A stretch of DNA of 64,000 bases from assembly GCA_028274465.1 (NCBI GenBank), contig CM051458.1, positions 12,043,566 through 12,107,565 on the forward strand, in the 5' to 3' direction. Origin of the DNA: Plantago ovata (lineage: Eukaryota > Streptophyta > Magnoliopsida > Lamiales > Plantaginaceae). Both the position numbers and the translations under genes were made by a program. Of the stretch, positions 34,377 to 45,489 are shown piece after piece; the stretch's first letter is position 1; each line of letters begins with the position of its first letter. Under the pieces are notes generated by a model, which was not told where the DNA came from, made no database searches, and saw nothing but the letters and a program-made list of their open reading frames with translations.

Positions 34377-34543
34377 TAGATTATATAATAGTTTGTATAT
34401 AATTAGATTATCTTAGAATAGAAGTTAGTTTATAGTAAGGACAACTATTTACTTATAAGATAATGATTAGGATTCTTTGGATTGTATTGACTATATATTT
34501 TTATGTAATGGAATGAAATCATTCACGGGAAATATTTCTTACA
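34374..34543 (+). repeat. Copia element 2, 3' LTR
   Basis: 170 bp, TGATAGATTATATAATAG... to TTCTTACA, immediately followed by TAAGAGAGGATGAG from a duplicated exon piece. Confidence 0.88.
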
Positions 34544-34593
34544 TAAGAGAGGATGAGTTCACGGGAAATATTTCTTACATGAGAGAGGATGAG
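34522..34593 (+). repeat. 36-bp tandem duplication across the LTR/P450 junction
   Basis: Two units start at 34522 and 34558. Each consists of the last 22 bp of the 3' LTR plus 14 bp of P450 exon (A/G difference in TAAGAGAGG versus TGAGAGAGG). The duplication must postdate insertion of copia element 2. Confidence 0.85.
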
Positions 34594-34649
34594 GTCACCG
34601 CTATGGTAGACTCCATCCATAATGGTTGTACCACTACTACTGCTGCAGG

Positions 34650-36250
34650 TATGTAATTAGTCAAACCTTATATAGAATAGAGTCTAGAGAAATTTACACG
34701 TAGAAGATAGAACGCATGGTAATTAAAAAATTACACACAAACTACACGTAGGTACGTTGAAAGTTAAAACTTCATTTTTACACCCGCCATTGAAAGTCAA
34801 ACTGTCAACATTAGACATTTTGAAATGACTAAAATGACCGGGGGTGTGTTTGGCATATACACCAACTAAGGGTAATGGCAAAGGGGCTAAATGTAAAGTT
34901 ATATAATAATATCTCTATCCCACTGAATTTTTAGTTATTTTTTTGTCTTATTTTTGGACGTTTGAGCGCTGATCAATTCCAGTGAATTATTTACTTTTTT
35001 TTTTGCACGACTGAGCATTAATTAATTCTAAATAGTACCAAAGAAATATTTTAATAAAATATATTATGGAAGTATAATGATGGGGTTCTTTAAAATTTTA
35101 ATTAGAGATAATATATATCGAGGGGTTCTCTGAAATTGATGTATTTACTGGAGGCTGGGCTTATGTGTATTTTGTCTTACTGAGGGGTTCTATCATCTAT
35201 GTGCAAATTTCCATATAGATTATTATGTGGATTTCTAAATAAGTACTAGATATGTGGATTCAGTTTCTGAAATTGCGATTTTCAATTTTTAAAACAACTT
35301 ATTGCTGTATGATTCATTTGAATTTGAATATAAAATTAAATAGTAAAAAATAACTAAACAAATACAAATTGAACTGAATACAAATTGAACCGAAGAGATG
35401 TGTACTGAAATAAATGAATTTAAACTGAAATAATTTAAAATTAATAAACTTTTAGACGAAAAGAAGAAAAAGAAGAGAGTCAAATTATTATCTTGGATAA
35501 TTAACCGTCACATAAAGTAGCTAATCAGCCAGGTATACTTTCGACTGGACCCTTTAATTTTTGTTATATTAGCCTTGAGCAACACTTGTTCATAATTGTG
35601 CATATGGCTTAGGTAAAAGCATACTAGTGAGGAAGTACCTTGGAGCTGTGGCATGCAGCTCCACATCATTACCAGAATTGCTTTTGGTAAACAATTTACA
35701 AATCCCGAGGGAAAATTGGACAAGCAAGGGGAAGAGTGATGCGCCCCCAAATAGATAAACGTAGGAATAGAGAAAATATTGCAGAAAAACAATAAATCTC
35801 TAGCACGATCACGTACTAGACAAGCAAATTACTAAAGAGTAATTCACCTACGACGCAATAACTAAAGAGTTACTAACCTCGAATAATCTCAACGGAGACT
35901 TGTGCTAAAGAACACCAGAGCAATGACTCAAATCAAATTATTCAACTATGAAAAAGAATGAAATAGTACAATGCTTAAATAGTAAAGATACGACTTGCTG
36001 GCCAAGTTCTGCTCATACCCAGTAAGGCAGAATCAGGTAAGATTTAGGCAATCTAATCAATTCTAGAATCTTTGTCCTAACCTTTTCTTAACCAACAAGT
36101 TGACTGACTCTAACTAGATAACTAAATAATAAAAGTAAAATAATTAACTAGCCAACCCTTTCCCCAAGCCGGCGCCGTCGCCCGCCCTGCGACCCAAGTC
36201 GCGCGTCCGGCCTCTCTTTGGCCCAAACACTAGCCCGTCATCCCGGGGGT
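34650..36250 (+). other. P450 intron 1 and unrecognised insertions
   Basis: From the donor at 34649 to the first recognisable exon 2 codons. It is longer than a typical CYP98A intron and contains a TGAACTGAAT-like stretch (35340-35450) and a GC-rich piece (36160-36250) unlike its flanks. The 5' part of exon 2 is missing, so an insertion or deletion ends here. No gene seen. Confidence 0.45.
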
Positions 36251-36537
36251 CCATCAAAGAGTTTAAAGACATTGTGTTAAATGGGCAGAAACTTGGTGCA
36301 TCACTTACAATGGTCGAGCATATACCCTGGATTCGCTGGATGTTCCCAATCAACCAAGAGGGGATTGCGAAACACGAAACCCTTAGAGATTGCTTAACAC
36401 GGGGTATAATGGAAGAGCACACACGTGCTCATCAAGAGACTGCAGGATCTGAAACAATGCAACACTTCTTTGGAACTTTGTTGACACTGCAAGATAAATA
36501 TGGTCTTAGTGAGGAAACCATAATTGGCCTTCTTTGG

Positions 36538-36761
36538 GTGAGTTTATTTTTTAGTTTTTATTTTTTTAAGCGGAAAAAAGATTTTATTATTACGAGAGCA
36601 TAAAAAATGCTCCAAAAAAAACACTTACAATCGAATACACGGAACAGGCTCCGGATCACAAAGAACGTTCACGAAAACAACCTCAGACAGAATCATGTAT
36701 CAGAAACAAAGTCAACCCTCAAACTCTATTCATTTCATACCTACATGTTATCCTAACTTGC
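36538..36761 (+). other. P450 intron 2 remnant
   Basis: Begins with a good donor GTGAGT but replaces the start of exon 3, including the oxygen-binding helix. It contains an A-rich stretch with a poly-T/poly-A pair, suggesting an inserted element. Origin unknown. Confidence 0.45.
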
Positions 36762-37544
36762 TAATGATGGAACTAGACCTGCCAAACCTCCCATACCTGC
36801 AATCCATTGCTAAGGAAGCTCTCCGCCTGCACCCTCCAACCCCGCTCATGCTCCCCCACTATGCAACTACCAACGTGAAAATTGGCGGGTATGACATACC
36901 CAAAGGCTCAACCGTCCATGTCAATGTTTGGGCAGTGGCACGCGATCCACTGGTATGGAAAGAGCCCTTAGCATTTCGTCCAGAAAGGTTCCTTGAAGAA
37001 GATGTTGACATAAAGGGGCATGACTTTCGGCTACTCCCATTTGGTGCGGGGCGAAGAGTGTGTCCAGGGGCAAAGCTCGTGGTTGACTTGGTGACCTCTA
37101 TGATAGGTCATTTGTTGCATCATTTCAATTGGGATTCTTGTAATGGAATCAGTCCAGAAGATATTGATATGGGTGAGAGTCCTGGGTTGGTGACATACAT
37201 GAAGACTCCGTTAATGGCCATTCCTACTCCTCGGCTAGCTTTTAATTTGCAGTTGAAATAAACACTTGATTGCACAAATATGTGATGTGCTCACATTTGG
37301 TCACTAGATACATATATAAATGTATGATGTGATGAATAAACATAACATTGTCTGAGTTAAGGTCGGCCATGACAACGAACCAGTTCAGTTGCTAAGGCAC
37401 TTTCCCTACAATCACTCAGTCAGGTTTGAGTATGCTCTATTGTGGTGTGGTTAATTCAATTCTAGATATTAAGATCGGTCCATGTTTTTGTTTTACAACT
37501 TCCTGTCCTGCTGCAAGCAAGCTTGCTGTTTATGTGGTTCCATT

Positions 37545-37655
37545 ATTAACTGCCATATCAAGATCTTTTCATGACAGTCTCATGCAACAAGCAATTCTGA
37601 GACATTTGAGTCTGTTGCATTTGTTATTGTATAAAAAAAGCTACCACACTATTTA
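37545..37655 (-). pseudogene. Third F-box/LRR fragment
   Basis: About 110 bp matches the first part of exon 2 of the F-box/LRR genes and the end of the intron before it (compare 2690-2790). It covers the phrase from 'aactgccat' to 'ttgttatt' with a few changes. It is just downstream of the P450 relic and has no other exon, so it is a partial duplicate. Confidence 0.75.
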
Positions 37656-38424
37656 ATAAGATCATTGGTGACCTCATATTGTGGCTTATTTGTTAAATAC
37701 AGAGTGTAAAAACAAATAGCATAGTTTCCTATTTAATTATTATTGCTTGAACCAAGAATGATTGAAGCTAAAAAAATCCTTGAAAGCTTTTCATTTTCAT
37801 GAATGATGATGACACTATTTTGTAGCCGTTTTATCGCCCCTATATTGATTACTTTGCTATCCTTTGAATTTTAATTCCTTTTAGTTTTAGTAGATAGTTT
37901 CACCTATTCGTTCATATTTGCTTTCCTAGGTACTGAGGCGTTCGTGAGGCATATTGGTGATCCAGTGAGCCGATTCACGTGCCAAAAGTGCTAAGGAGTA
38001 TATAGAAGTGGAAACTGAAGATTTTTGTAAGTATTGGAAATGTGGAAAATCTCTGTCAGTTGTGGGAGCACGCAACTCAGAAGTGGGCGTACGCCAGCCA
38101 CGATGGGCGTATGCCCATCTCCTTATATCGCCAGGCCCATTTACGACCTCCGTCTTCTGTATATATAGAAATATGAATATGTTTTATCATTACGTCTCTT
38201 TTCACCCGTAGACATAGAACCCTAGTTTCCTCTCTGTAAAATTCGATTTAGTTTTACTCTTTATGTTATTGAGCTTTTGGATTATTCATCATTGCTTTGA
38301 TTGATCTTGAACAATGTTCTTCATCAACTGTTACAATCGGTGATATTTCATACATCACATCTCTTATTGCTTTGATTATGTTAATTTACTATCTATATTA
38401 TGATTGTATGTGACAGATCGATCG
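37656..38424. other. Possible decayed Ty3-type LTR
   Basis: Phrases near 37815-38230 (for example 'acgccagcca', 'accctagtttcctctctg') have the style of plant Ty3/gypsy LTR ends. No partner LTR, primer site or coding region is visible. Low certainty. Confidence 0.25.
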
Positions 38425-39165
38425 TTATGCTTACGATCGCTAGTATTGTTCTTCGTCGACGGTGACAGTTGGTGATATTGCTTACATCTCATCTCTTATT
38501 GTATGACAGATCGATCATTATGAGTAGTTAATCCACTAGCTTAGTGATAGGATAAATATCTTACTGATAAGCTATTTATGTTGTGCATGTAGCTAGTAGT
38601 TATTCTATATGTTTAAGATCTCATGATTCATAGTTGTGATGCATATTCTATATATTCGAATAGGATTGAGAACCATTATCATTATGCCATGTATGGAAGA
38701 CGGAGTCTTGGTCAACACACTCACTTTAGCATGACATGATTGTATCTGAATATAGAGTTAGCTACTATATTGGTTTATGTGTAGTAAGATCTTAACAGAC
38801 ACGCATATCCCTGCTAGACATCGTTCATCTATTGTTAGTTATTTAATCATCCCGTCACTAGCTCTTTATCACATAAGTTTACACACACTTTATCATTTCC
38901 ATCTCTACTATTAATTGGTTGCATTATCTAAGCCTGATTAAGTCCTTAGAAAACGACACTCTGACTAACTTATCACTACACTCTCGTATGTTTAATATGA
39001 TGCATGTAGTAGTAATTAGCATGGCTATAATATAAATATTAATTGGTGATAAAAATGACTCATCAAATGCTAAGCTTCAATGGATTTTAATTCTTCAAAC
39101 ACTTCTATGAAGTACATATATATATCATTAGGTAGTATTAGGGAACTGGTCCAACAGAAACTGAA

Positions 39166-42042
39166 TTATTCACAGTAAGATGGATCGCTGAAATCTTTCA
39201 GTGATTCAAGACAAGCATAAACTTTTGAGATATCATAATCCTTAATGCTCTTATCAGATGGACGTTTCAGATCTTTAATTTGCTTGAAGCACCTTTTTGC
39301 TATGGCAGTGTCAGAGTTGGAGCTGCTTTCGGAAACATTAACGTTGAAACACCGTCGCAGGTCTAGCGATTCCAGGTGTGGGCATCCATCAAGAATGGCT
39401 TGCAGACCTGTGTTAGTCATAGTATTTCCGAAAAGATTAAGATGGTGCAAACCAGGCATGCTTCTTCCTATTGCGAGTGCATATTCATCGTATTTTATGA
39501 GTGGACAACACTGATTCAACTCGGTGTAGGTAAATGACCTCAACATTGGACATAAGAGTCCAATGGCTCCAACATCTCTGGATGAGATATGGGGAACAAA
39601 TAGTATATGCAACTCTTCCAGTTGTGGTAAATTCTTAACTGCCATAACAAGATCTTTTCCTGACAGTCTCATGCAGCAAGCAATTCTGAGACGTTTGAGA
39701 TTGGTGCATCTGTTATTTAATAAAATAGGTACCACAATGATTAGGTAGTAATATCAAACATGACAATATATATAGGTTATGTACTTATGTTTAACGTAAC
39801 TAATGATATTTTGAGAAAATTACGAATGAGTATAATTTTTATAGAAGATTATAGTAATAAATTAGTGTAATTCAAATAAAATCCTACTATATTTTTTTGA
39901 AAACTTAAAAAAATAATGATTCTAGTAATTTTAGTATGATTATCTTGAACTACATATCTAAAACCTCTCCAATTGACATAATAACTCGCAGAAACTTCCG
40001 GGAAAAAGGCAATTTTGGTCCCAAAGTTCTAGGGGTCTCGCAAATGCAGTCTCATGTTTGTTTTTACCGGCAAATTTAGTCCCAAAGTTTCATGTGTTTG
40101 GCAAATTTGGTCCTTTTTCAATTTTTTTAACTTTGACCAATGATGTGGCGACGAAGTCAACCAGTCAACATCGCTACCTCAGGTGATGACGTCATTTATG
40201 ACATCATGTTTATTTATGGGAAAGAAATAAAAATTAAAAAAGAGTTAAAAATCATAAATCTTGAGTCACTCACAGGGCAAAAAATAAATAAACACGGAGG
40301 TGTATTTAAAAATAGAAAAAGAAAATGGGTTTGAGTGAATATATTGCCGGATCGTAAGAAATGGATTAATGAACAAAACCATCAGCAAAGAAGATCCGCT
40401 AGGTTCTTTGTGGAAAGAATAAATTAATATTAATGAAGTTTAAACTATGAAAATAATAATAATGAAAAAGATTATGATTCACCAATAATAGAATGAAAAT
40501 AATCCTTCCCCTCCGCACCTAAAATGAAAGAGAATTTTTTTTTTTAGTTTGTTTTTTCCTTTAAATTTTCTCTATAAATAATTTTTCAGGTATTTTTCTT
40601 TTTTAATTATTTTTTTAAAACTTTTTCTTTTTTTTCAAAAAACTTAAATAAATATGATGTCATAATGACATCATCAACTGATGTGACAAAGTTCACTAGT
40701 TGACTTCGTCGCCACATCAGCGGTCAAAGTCAAATTTTTTAAAAAAGGACCAAATTTGCCGAACATGTAAAACATCGGGACTAAATTTACCGGTCGGAAC
40801 AAACATGAAACTACATGTGCCACGTCCCTCAAACTTTAGGACCAAAATTGCCTTTTTCTCGAAACTTCCTCTACCCAGCAAATACTACCAAGCTTCAATC
40901 AACCATGCAATAAGCAACTCATAAAAATATCACAAACAGGACATATCTATCCCATGCACCAATATATAACAACCAACTCATTCTAATTTAAAATTACTAT
41001 CCTTAACCATCACTATCACATATATTATATATAGTGTTGCCACTTCCAAGCATCAAAATGAAAATTGAGAGGGACAATTTACACCAGTAAGAGTATCTAG
41101 TGAGAGGTTTTGGAGATATGCTTGATGAAATTGCCATAATTTTCAGATTTGATAATTTCTACGTCAATTTTTAGTTAGATGCTTGACGAAATTCAACAAA
41201 CCACCGAAATCCTGGATTAGATTGGTTTCTTAATTAAGGATATTTTAATCACTGCAAATTAAAACGAAGAATTTTTCCATGTATATTAGTATATATGTGT
41301 ATAAAAGATTTTGAATTGACACTAACTTCAGTTTTTTTTTTTTTTTTTTTCAAAAGGTCCACATGTTACGAATGGGAAGTGTCAAATGAGATGGAGGAAG
41401 TAGTTTTTTTTTTATAAGTAGCATTACAAAGCTAATAATAAACTATAAATAATCTCGGACTTAACGAGAATTGAACCTATGACCTCTAGTGTCATGACAC
41501 CTCAGTCTAACCAATTGAGCTAGACCTCATTGGTCACTAACTTCAGTAATTAACCCCTATATTTGAAAAGAATAAGATTGTTGATATATACCTGAGAGTT
41601 AGCTGATGGCTTATAGGTCAAATTAAATATAGAGTATAAGAATGTTAAAAGGTTATCATTACCTTTCTGAAATATATCCAAGTAACTGGGCAGAGCAAAA
41701 AAATTCAATATTGATGTCTATTAACTGGCCCTGGCTACGTCCCACGGCTTGCCGGCACATCCTAACTAGATCGTAGGGCTGGTCGTATATGTCACCGGAG
41801 TTTGTCATGTCAATCACCCGCCACATGGTGGGATCCGTTTGGCAAACGCTCCGCCATGTCATACACACTTTCTGTACGTTCTCTAGTACATCAACCGCCC
41901 CTACACGACCGAGTATGTTAGCCGTTAGCTCACCCGGAAGGTCAACCCATGGCGGTGTTGATTTGATGATATCAGCATGATTACGAGTACTAATCTCCCT
42001 CTCGTTCGGGCTTTTAGATTCAGATTTCTTCACTGCATGCAT
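39166..42042 (-). CDS. F-box/LRR protein (SKIP19 / FBL23-like), copy B
   Basis: Minus strand, exon 1 at 42042-41663 (380 nt) and exon 2 at 39709-39166 (544 nt). Donor AAAG|GTAATG and acceptor AACAG|ATGC join in phase 2, giving 307 residues. The same F-box (WVDLPGELTANILGRV) and Cys-type LRRs are present. Compared with copy A it has four extra residues in the N-terminal leader and about a dozen substitutions over exon 2 (for example E to G in DVGAIG and F to S in NVSESS), with no disruption, so both paralogues may be expressed. It should act as an SCF ubiquitin-ligase receptor. The intron has grown to about 1.95 kb through a MULE-type element and a SINE, neither of which touches the splice sites. 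Confidence 0.86.
39991..40869. mobile_element. MULE-type non-autonomous element with 9-bp TSD
   Basis: The body 40000-40860 (861 bp) is flanked by the perfect 9-bp duplication GAAACTTCC (39991-39999, 40861-40869); copy A has one uninterrupted GAAACTTCA at the same site. Terminal inverted repeats start GGGAAAAAGGCAATTTTGG / GAGAAAAAGGCAATTTTGG and extend, imperfectly, to about 190 bp, including 'gatgtggcgacgaagtcaac'. The 9-bp duplication and long inverted repeats mark Mutator-like elements. The interior is non-coding and AT-rich. Confidence 0.9.
41320..41547 (-). mobile_element. Full-length tRNA-derived SINE with 13-bp TSD
   Basis: The body 41333-41534 lies between CACTAACTTCAGT at 41320-41332 and 41535-41547; copy A has a single site. 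On the minus strand it starts with a tRNA-like head, A box TAGCTCAATTGG (a perfect TRGCNNARYNGG match) and B box GGTTCAATTC, and ends in a poly-A tract of about 20. Between a first A-run and the final tail it carries 40 bp that look like a MITE terminus (CTACTTCCTCCATCTC). Confidence 0.9.
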
Positions 42043-42090
42043 GGCGATCGGTTGATTCTGTGTATATTTAAGGGTTCCGCCAAATGATAG

Positions 42091-42104
42091 GTTTATATAT
42101 ATAT
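42091..42104 (-). promoter_or_regulatory. Putative TATA box of F-box gene copy B
   Basis: A TATATATA run about 50 bp upstream of the start codon, in the same position as in copy A. Confidence 0.4.
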
Positions 42105-42130
42105 GCTACCTGCTTCTTATCGAGTGAGTA

Positions 42131-42395
42131 TATATGGTAGGATAAACATTGGAATATATCAATGGCTGCCGGGGTTATTGACTTATTCTCAAAATACTAT
42201 GTATTACTATGACGTTGAGATAATCAAAATTTTTTTTTTTTTTTTAAGGAAAACGATAGTTCATTAATAAAACCAAATACGAGAGTTTAATTAAACTTTA
42301 CGGTGCGAATTAGTTAGGGTGGTCATTATCCAGAACTAATTTAATCCAACTAGGGTGATGCTCCGATCACAAATACACTGTAACGGGCCAGTTTG
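42131..42395. other. Intergenic, no gene recognised
   Basis: Includes a poly-T run at about 42231-42245. No gene or element ends were seen. Confidence 0.4.
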
Positions 42396-42873
42396 CAACA
42401 TTTTAAACTATAACTCTCCAACTCTCCGTAACTTTTAAACTACTATAATAAAATATATTTAACAAAATTATATTATAAAAGTTCAGCCTCTATATTTTAT
42501 AATACTTCCTCCGTCCAATAACAAATGAAACACTTTGCTATGTTGATTTTTCGAGAATCAGTTTGACCTCGCATTAATCCTAAATTATACGAGAAACATA
42601 ATTAAGAATTTTATATAATGAAAATATAAACATTCTAGTTTTATAATATAATATTTTTAATTATTTTTATCATATGATTTGAGAATAATTTAAGGTCAAA
42701 ATGACCCTAAAAAAGTTAACAAAATCAAGTGTTTCATTTGTTGTTGGACGGATGAAGTATAATTTTATTAAATATTTTATCATTATACTTTAAGAGTAAT
42801 TAGGATTCAAAGTTTAAAGTTCTTGCCGAAAAAAATCAAAGTGGATAACTTATATTTTGGGACGGAGATAGTA
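42396..42873. mobile_element. MITE (outer) split by another MITE
   Basis: The halves at about 42420-42504 and 42758-42873 match the family at 43702-43950 ('ttttaaactactataataaaatat' left; 'ttaagagtaat', then 'gggacggagatagta' right). The left end is not sharp. Confidence 0.55.
42503..42759. mobile_element. Stowaway-like MITE, 253 bp, nested
   Basis: The body 42505-42757 lies between TA dinucleotides. Its ends are near-perfect inverted repeats beginning CTTCCTCCGTCCAATAAC and CTTCATCCGTCCAACAAC and continuing AAATGAAACACTT. TA duplication and the CTNCCTCC-type end indicate Tc1/mariner-Stowaway type. It sits inside another MITE. Confidence 0.8.
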
Positions 42874-43049
42874 TTACATTAAGCTCAATTGTATATATCT
42901 ACATATATACATTAAGCTGCCAGTTACCAACTATCCAGTTCAACGATACCAATGAGTCAGGGCCTTCCAAGCATTCAAACTTAAACAGGACAATTGAACA
43001 ACAAATGATTTACTATATCTTTAAAAAAAAATTGGGACCAAATCCACAA

Positions 43050-45200
43050 GATCACTGGGGGATAAAAATGCAATTCGCTCTTCTTCCAACATACCACCCA
43101 CAAGAAAAATCGGGCTCTTGGAGTAGCTCTATTATTTAAGACTACTTTTTTCCCAGTCTGCAGGTCATAGAAAAGGTCTTAAAGCTTTATACATGTTTGT
43201 CAAAGGTTTCACCTGTCAAGACTCATAAGCCCATCCCACTGTCCTGTTTCAACTAATTAAAATGTCTCTAGACTCTCTACACTTCAAGGGCTTCTTAAAG
43301 AGAATAGAAGCTTGAGGAAGGACTGCCATATCCCTCAGAGTTTTCGCAGCTGTGTAGCACGCATCCAAATTTTATCTACCTTTAGATCTAAAGCCCACAA
43401 CAACTTCAGAATATATACTTTGTTCCAAAATATATCTTTTCAATGAGGAGATGATATTGATCAATACTAAGTTTCTTAGAATTAAAGGGAAATTTTTCTT
43501 CTTGTAAGACTCTATGCAAGTATCTTTTCCTTCACTTCATTTGTCACCCCTGCAAAAGAAACATCACTTTTCCTGCAATTAGCAATAGAATAAGCCCAAT
43601 GGTTTTGCTAAAAATTATCAAATTCCTCCGAAAGAGCCTTAACAGACTTCAGAATCCCCTTGCAAAAGAAGAGAACGTCATCTGAAAATAGAAAAGGAGT
43701 ACTCCCTCTCTCCCGCTGTAAATTACCCACTTTGAATTTTTCGATCAACAACTTTCAACTTCCGATTACTCTTAAACTATAATGGTAAAATATTTAATAA
43801 AATTATATTATGAAACTTTAGGATTTATATTTTCATAATATAATTTCGTTAAATATTTTACCATCATACTTTAAGAGCAATGAGGAGTCAAAGTTGAACG
43901 TTGTTGATCGAAAAATTCAAAGTGGGTAATTTATAACGGGGGAGAGGGAGTAATCTTCAGTTGTTGGCATTTTGGCTGATATCTGAAATCTCTATGGAAC
44001 TGGAGTGTTCTCACAATTCTGTTGAGGTATTCCATACACAACACAAACAAACAGGAATGGTGAAATTGGTTCCCCTATCGAAGTCCCTTATCCTTATCAG
44101 AAGGTTCAATAAGATCCCCACTAAGACAAATTTTGTATGTGACTGTAGTTAATCCAGTAATCACCCACTCCACAAACATGTCAGGAAACCCAAACATCCT
44201 TAGAAGACTCTACAAATGACCATTGAACGGAATCATAGGTCTTTTGTAAGTCCATCTTTATCATACAACACGCTGGCAAGTTTTTGCTCCAATAACCTCG
44301 TATAATATCTCTTGGGCAAGAACTGTGTTATCAAGTATATACCTATCGGGATAAAAGCAGATTGCTCTTTACTAAACAAGCTACTCATTACACAGCTCAT
44401 TGTTTTTATTAGCACTATAGAAATAAATTTATACATCACACTACAACAATCTATGGCCTATAATCCCTTATGGTACTCGCATTTTTGCCTTTTGGATTTA
44501 GAATAATAAGGGTGGTATTAATGCTCTTAAGCATTTTACATGTCCTGAAAATCTCTTGAATAGCAGCTGTAATATCATTCTTTATCATTTTCCAAACACT
44601 TTTAAAGATTCTGGAAAAAACCGGTCAGCTCCAGGGGCCTTCTCATCACCAATTGCCAGAAGAGTTGTGTGTATATCTTTTTGTGTAACCTGTAGCACTA
44701 GCATGGCTCTTTGGTAAGGAGTTAAAAGACCACCACTTGTCTATCAACTGCCAAAGAAGTGTGAGTTGATGCGCCAAGAAGGTACTGGTAGAACTTCATC
44801 ACCTCTTTTTTAATGTCATCCTGCTCCACCAGCTTACTTCCATCCTCATCATAAAGTACATGTACCCCTCCTTTCTTCTTAATTTCAAAGAAACATGAAA
44901 GAACTTATTGTTCACATCTCCACACTGCAATCAATGGATTGTTTTACTTTTGTTTCATAATAATTTTTTCTTCAACATAGCTCCATTTGTTACAATCTTG
45001 CTGAGCCAAAGACATTTCATGAAATAGTTGAGTATGTAAGGGGTACTTCTTAATGCAGACCGTAAAGTATGAACCATGAGAGCTCTTGCACCAATTGCTT
45101 TCAAACTAGCTTTAGAATCCTGCTTTGTTATAGCCCTTAAAAGTTATCTAACTTGTTTCAACTTTTTACCCAAACCTGAATCATAGGAACCCCTTCATGA
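43050..45200 (-). mobile_element. Degenerate LINE ORF2 (reverse transcriptase)
   Basis: On the minus strand, from 45200 downwards, landmarks of plant L1-type ORF2 occur in order. First comes a W-L-Q-C-G-D-x-N-x-K-F-F-H pattern near 44930, then IGDEKAPGADRF near 44650 and IRDYRP near 44460. RGYWSKNLPACCMIKMDL falls near 44270, GEPISPFLFVLCMEYL near 44060 and FSDDVLFFCKG (catalytic) near 43690. TNEVKEKILA follows near 43540. There are many shifts and stops, and a MITE sits in it at 43700-43952. This is an old, dead copy. Confidence 0.85.
43700..43952. mobile_element. Stowaway-like MITE, 249 bp
   Basis: The body 43702-43950 lies between TA dinucleotides (43700-43701, 43951-43952). Inverted ends read CTCCCTCTCTCCCGCTG and CTCCCTCTCCCCCGTTA, followed by AAATTACCCACTTTGAA on both. 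LINE coding resumes on both sides, so the insertion postdates the LINE. Confidence 0.85.
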
Positions 45201-45489
45201 ACTAAATGGTCTTAACCTATTTTTAGGCGAATTTTGCACTGAACTGAAATTAATAAATTTTCAGGCGAAGAGAACAAAGTCTCACGACTTCCATATGTGT
45301 TTTAACTAAAATATTAATATATAATATTAAAACAAATACTCTCCAAAAGACTTTATGTTATCAGGGTCGCTTGATGTCCTCCAAATTGATCATATCCGAT
45401 GTCCTCCATCAATGAATTGACTATCAATTTCTTGAATACCGCGCGAATTAATTGGTGTAATGTACATAAAAAAATACTAGTAATGTAGT
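45201..45489. other. Intergenic, no gene recognised
   Basis: Short stretch with a TGAACTGAAAT-like phrase near 45238. No gene is seen. Confidence 0.4.

Larger units (their letters stand above)
30014..34543 (+). mobile_element. Small copia element 2 (4.5 kb) inside P450 exon 1
   Basis: LTRs at 30014-30178 and 34374-34543 start TGATAGATTAT and end TTTCTTACA. A primer site TGGTATCACG (30179 on) follows the 5' LTR, and a purine tract GCGGGGGTG precedes the 3' LTR. The short LTRs and total size fit Ale/Retrofit-like copia. A target duplication is not left intact: the five bases before the element (GATCA) are not repeated after it, and the 3' junction has been rearranged. The coding region is heavily degraded, so it inserted long enough ago to decay. 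Confidence 0.9.
29575..37261 (+). pseudogene. CYP98A-type cytochrome P450, disrupted
   Basis: CYP98A enzymes are ER-anchored P450s that 3-hydroxylate p-coumaroyl esters of shikimate/quinate, or in Lamiaceae p-coumaroyl-hydroxyphenyllactate, in lignin and rosmarinic acid synthesis. Exon 1 (29575-30013) has the hydrophobic anchor (residues 1-27), the hinge [20 protein letters not shown] and conserved [16 protein letters not shown]. It stops where a copia element enters at 30014. Its end resumes at 34579-34648 (REDEVTAMV, donor CAG|GTATGT). Exon 2 keeps only its 3' part (about 36253-36537: [28 protein letters not shown]). Exon 3 (about 36762-37261) has [15 protein letters not shown] (ExxR) and [11 protein letters not shown] (heme Cys), but the I-helix AGxDTT segment and 40 or so residues before NLPYLQ are missing. 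Loss of the oxygen-activation helix and of the exon 2 start makes it non-functional even without the insertion. Confidence 0.92.
38425..42130. repeat. F-box block, copy B of a segmental duplication
   Basis: Matches 1449-4100 across downstream DNA, exons and intron. The size difference is mostly explained by the MULE-type element (39991-40869) and the SINE (41320-41547). A local re-duplication of the phrase around 'gacagatcgatcg' is seen at its left edge (38412-38520). Confidence 0.85.

Noticed and set aside
41470-41534. tRNA gene on the minus strand (good A and B boxes)
   Set aside because: Flanking target duplication and poly-A tail show that it is a SINE head.
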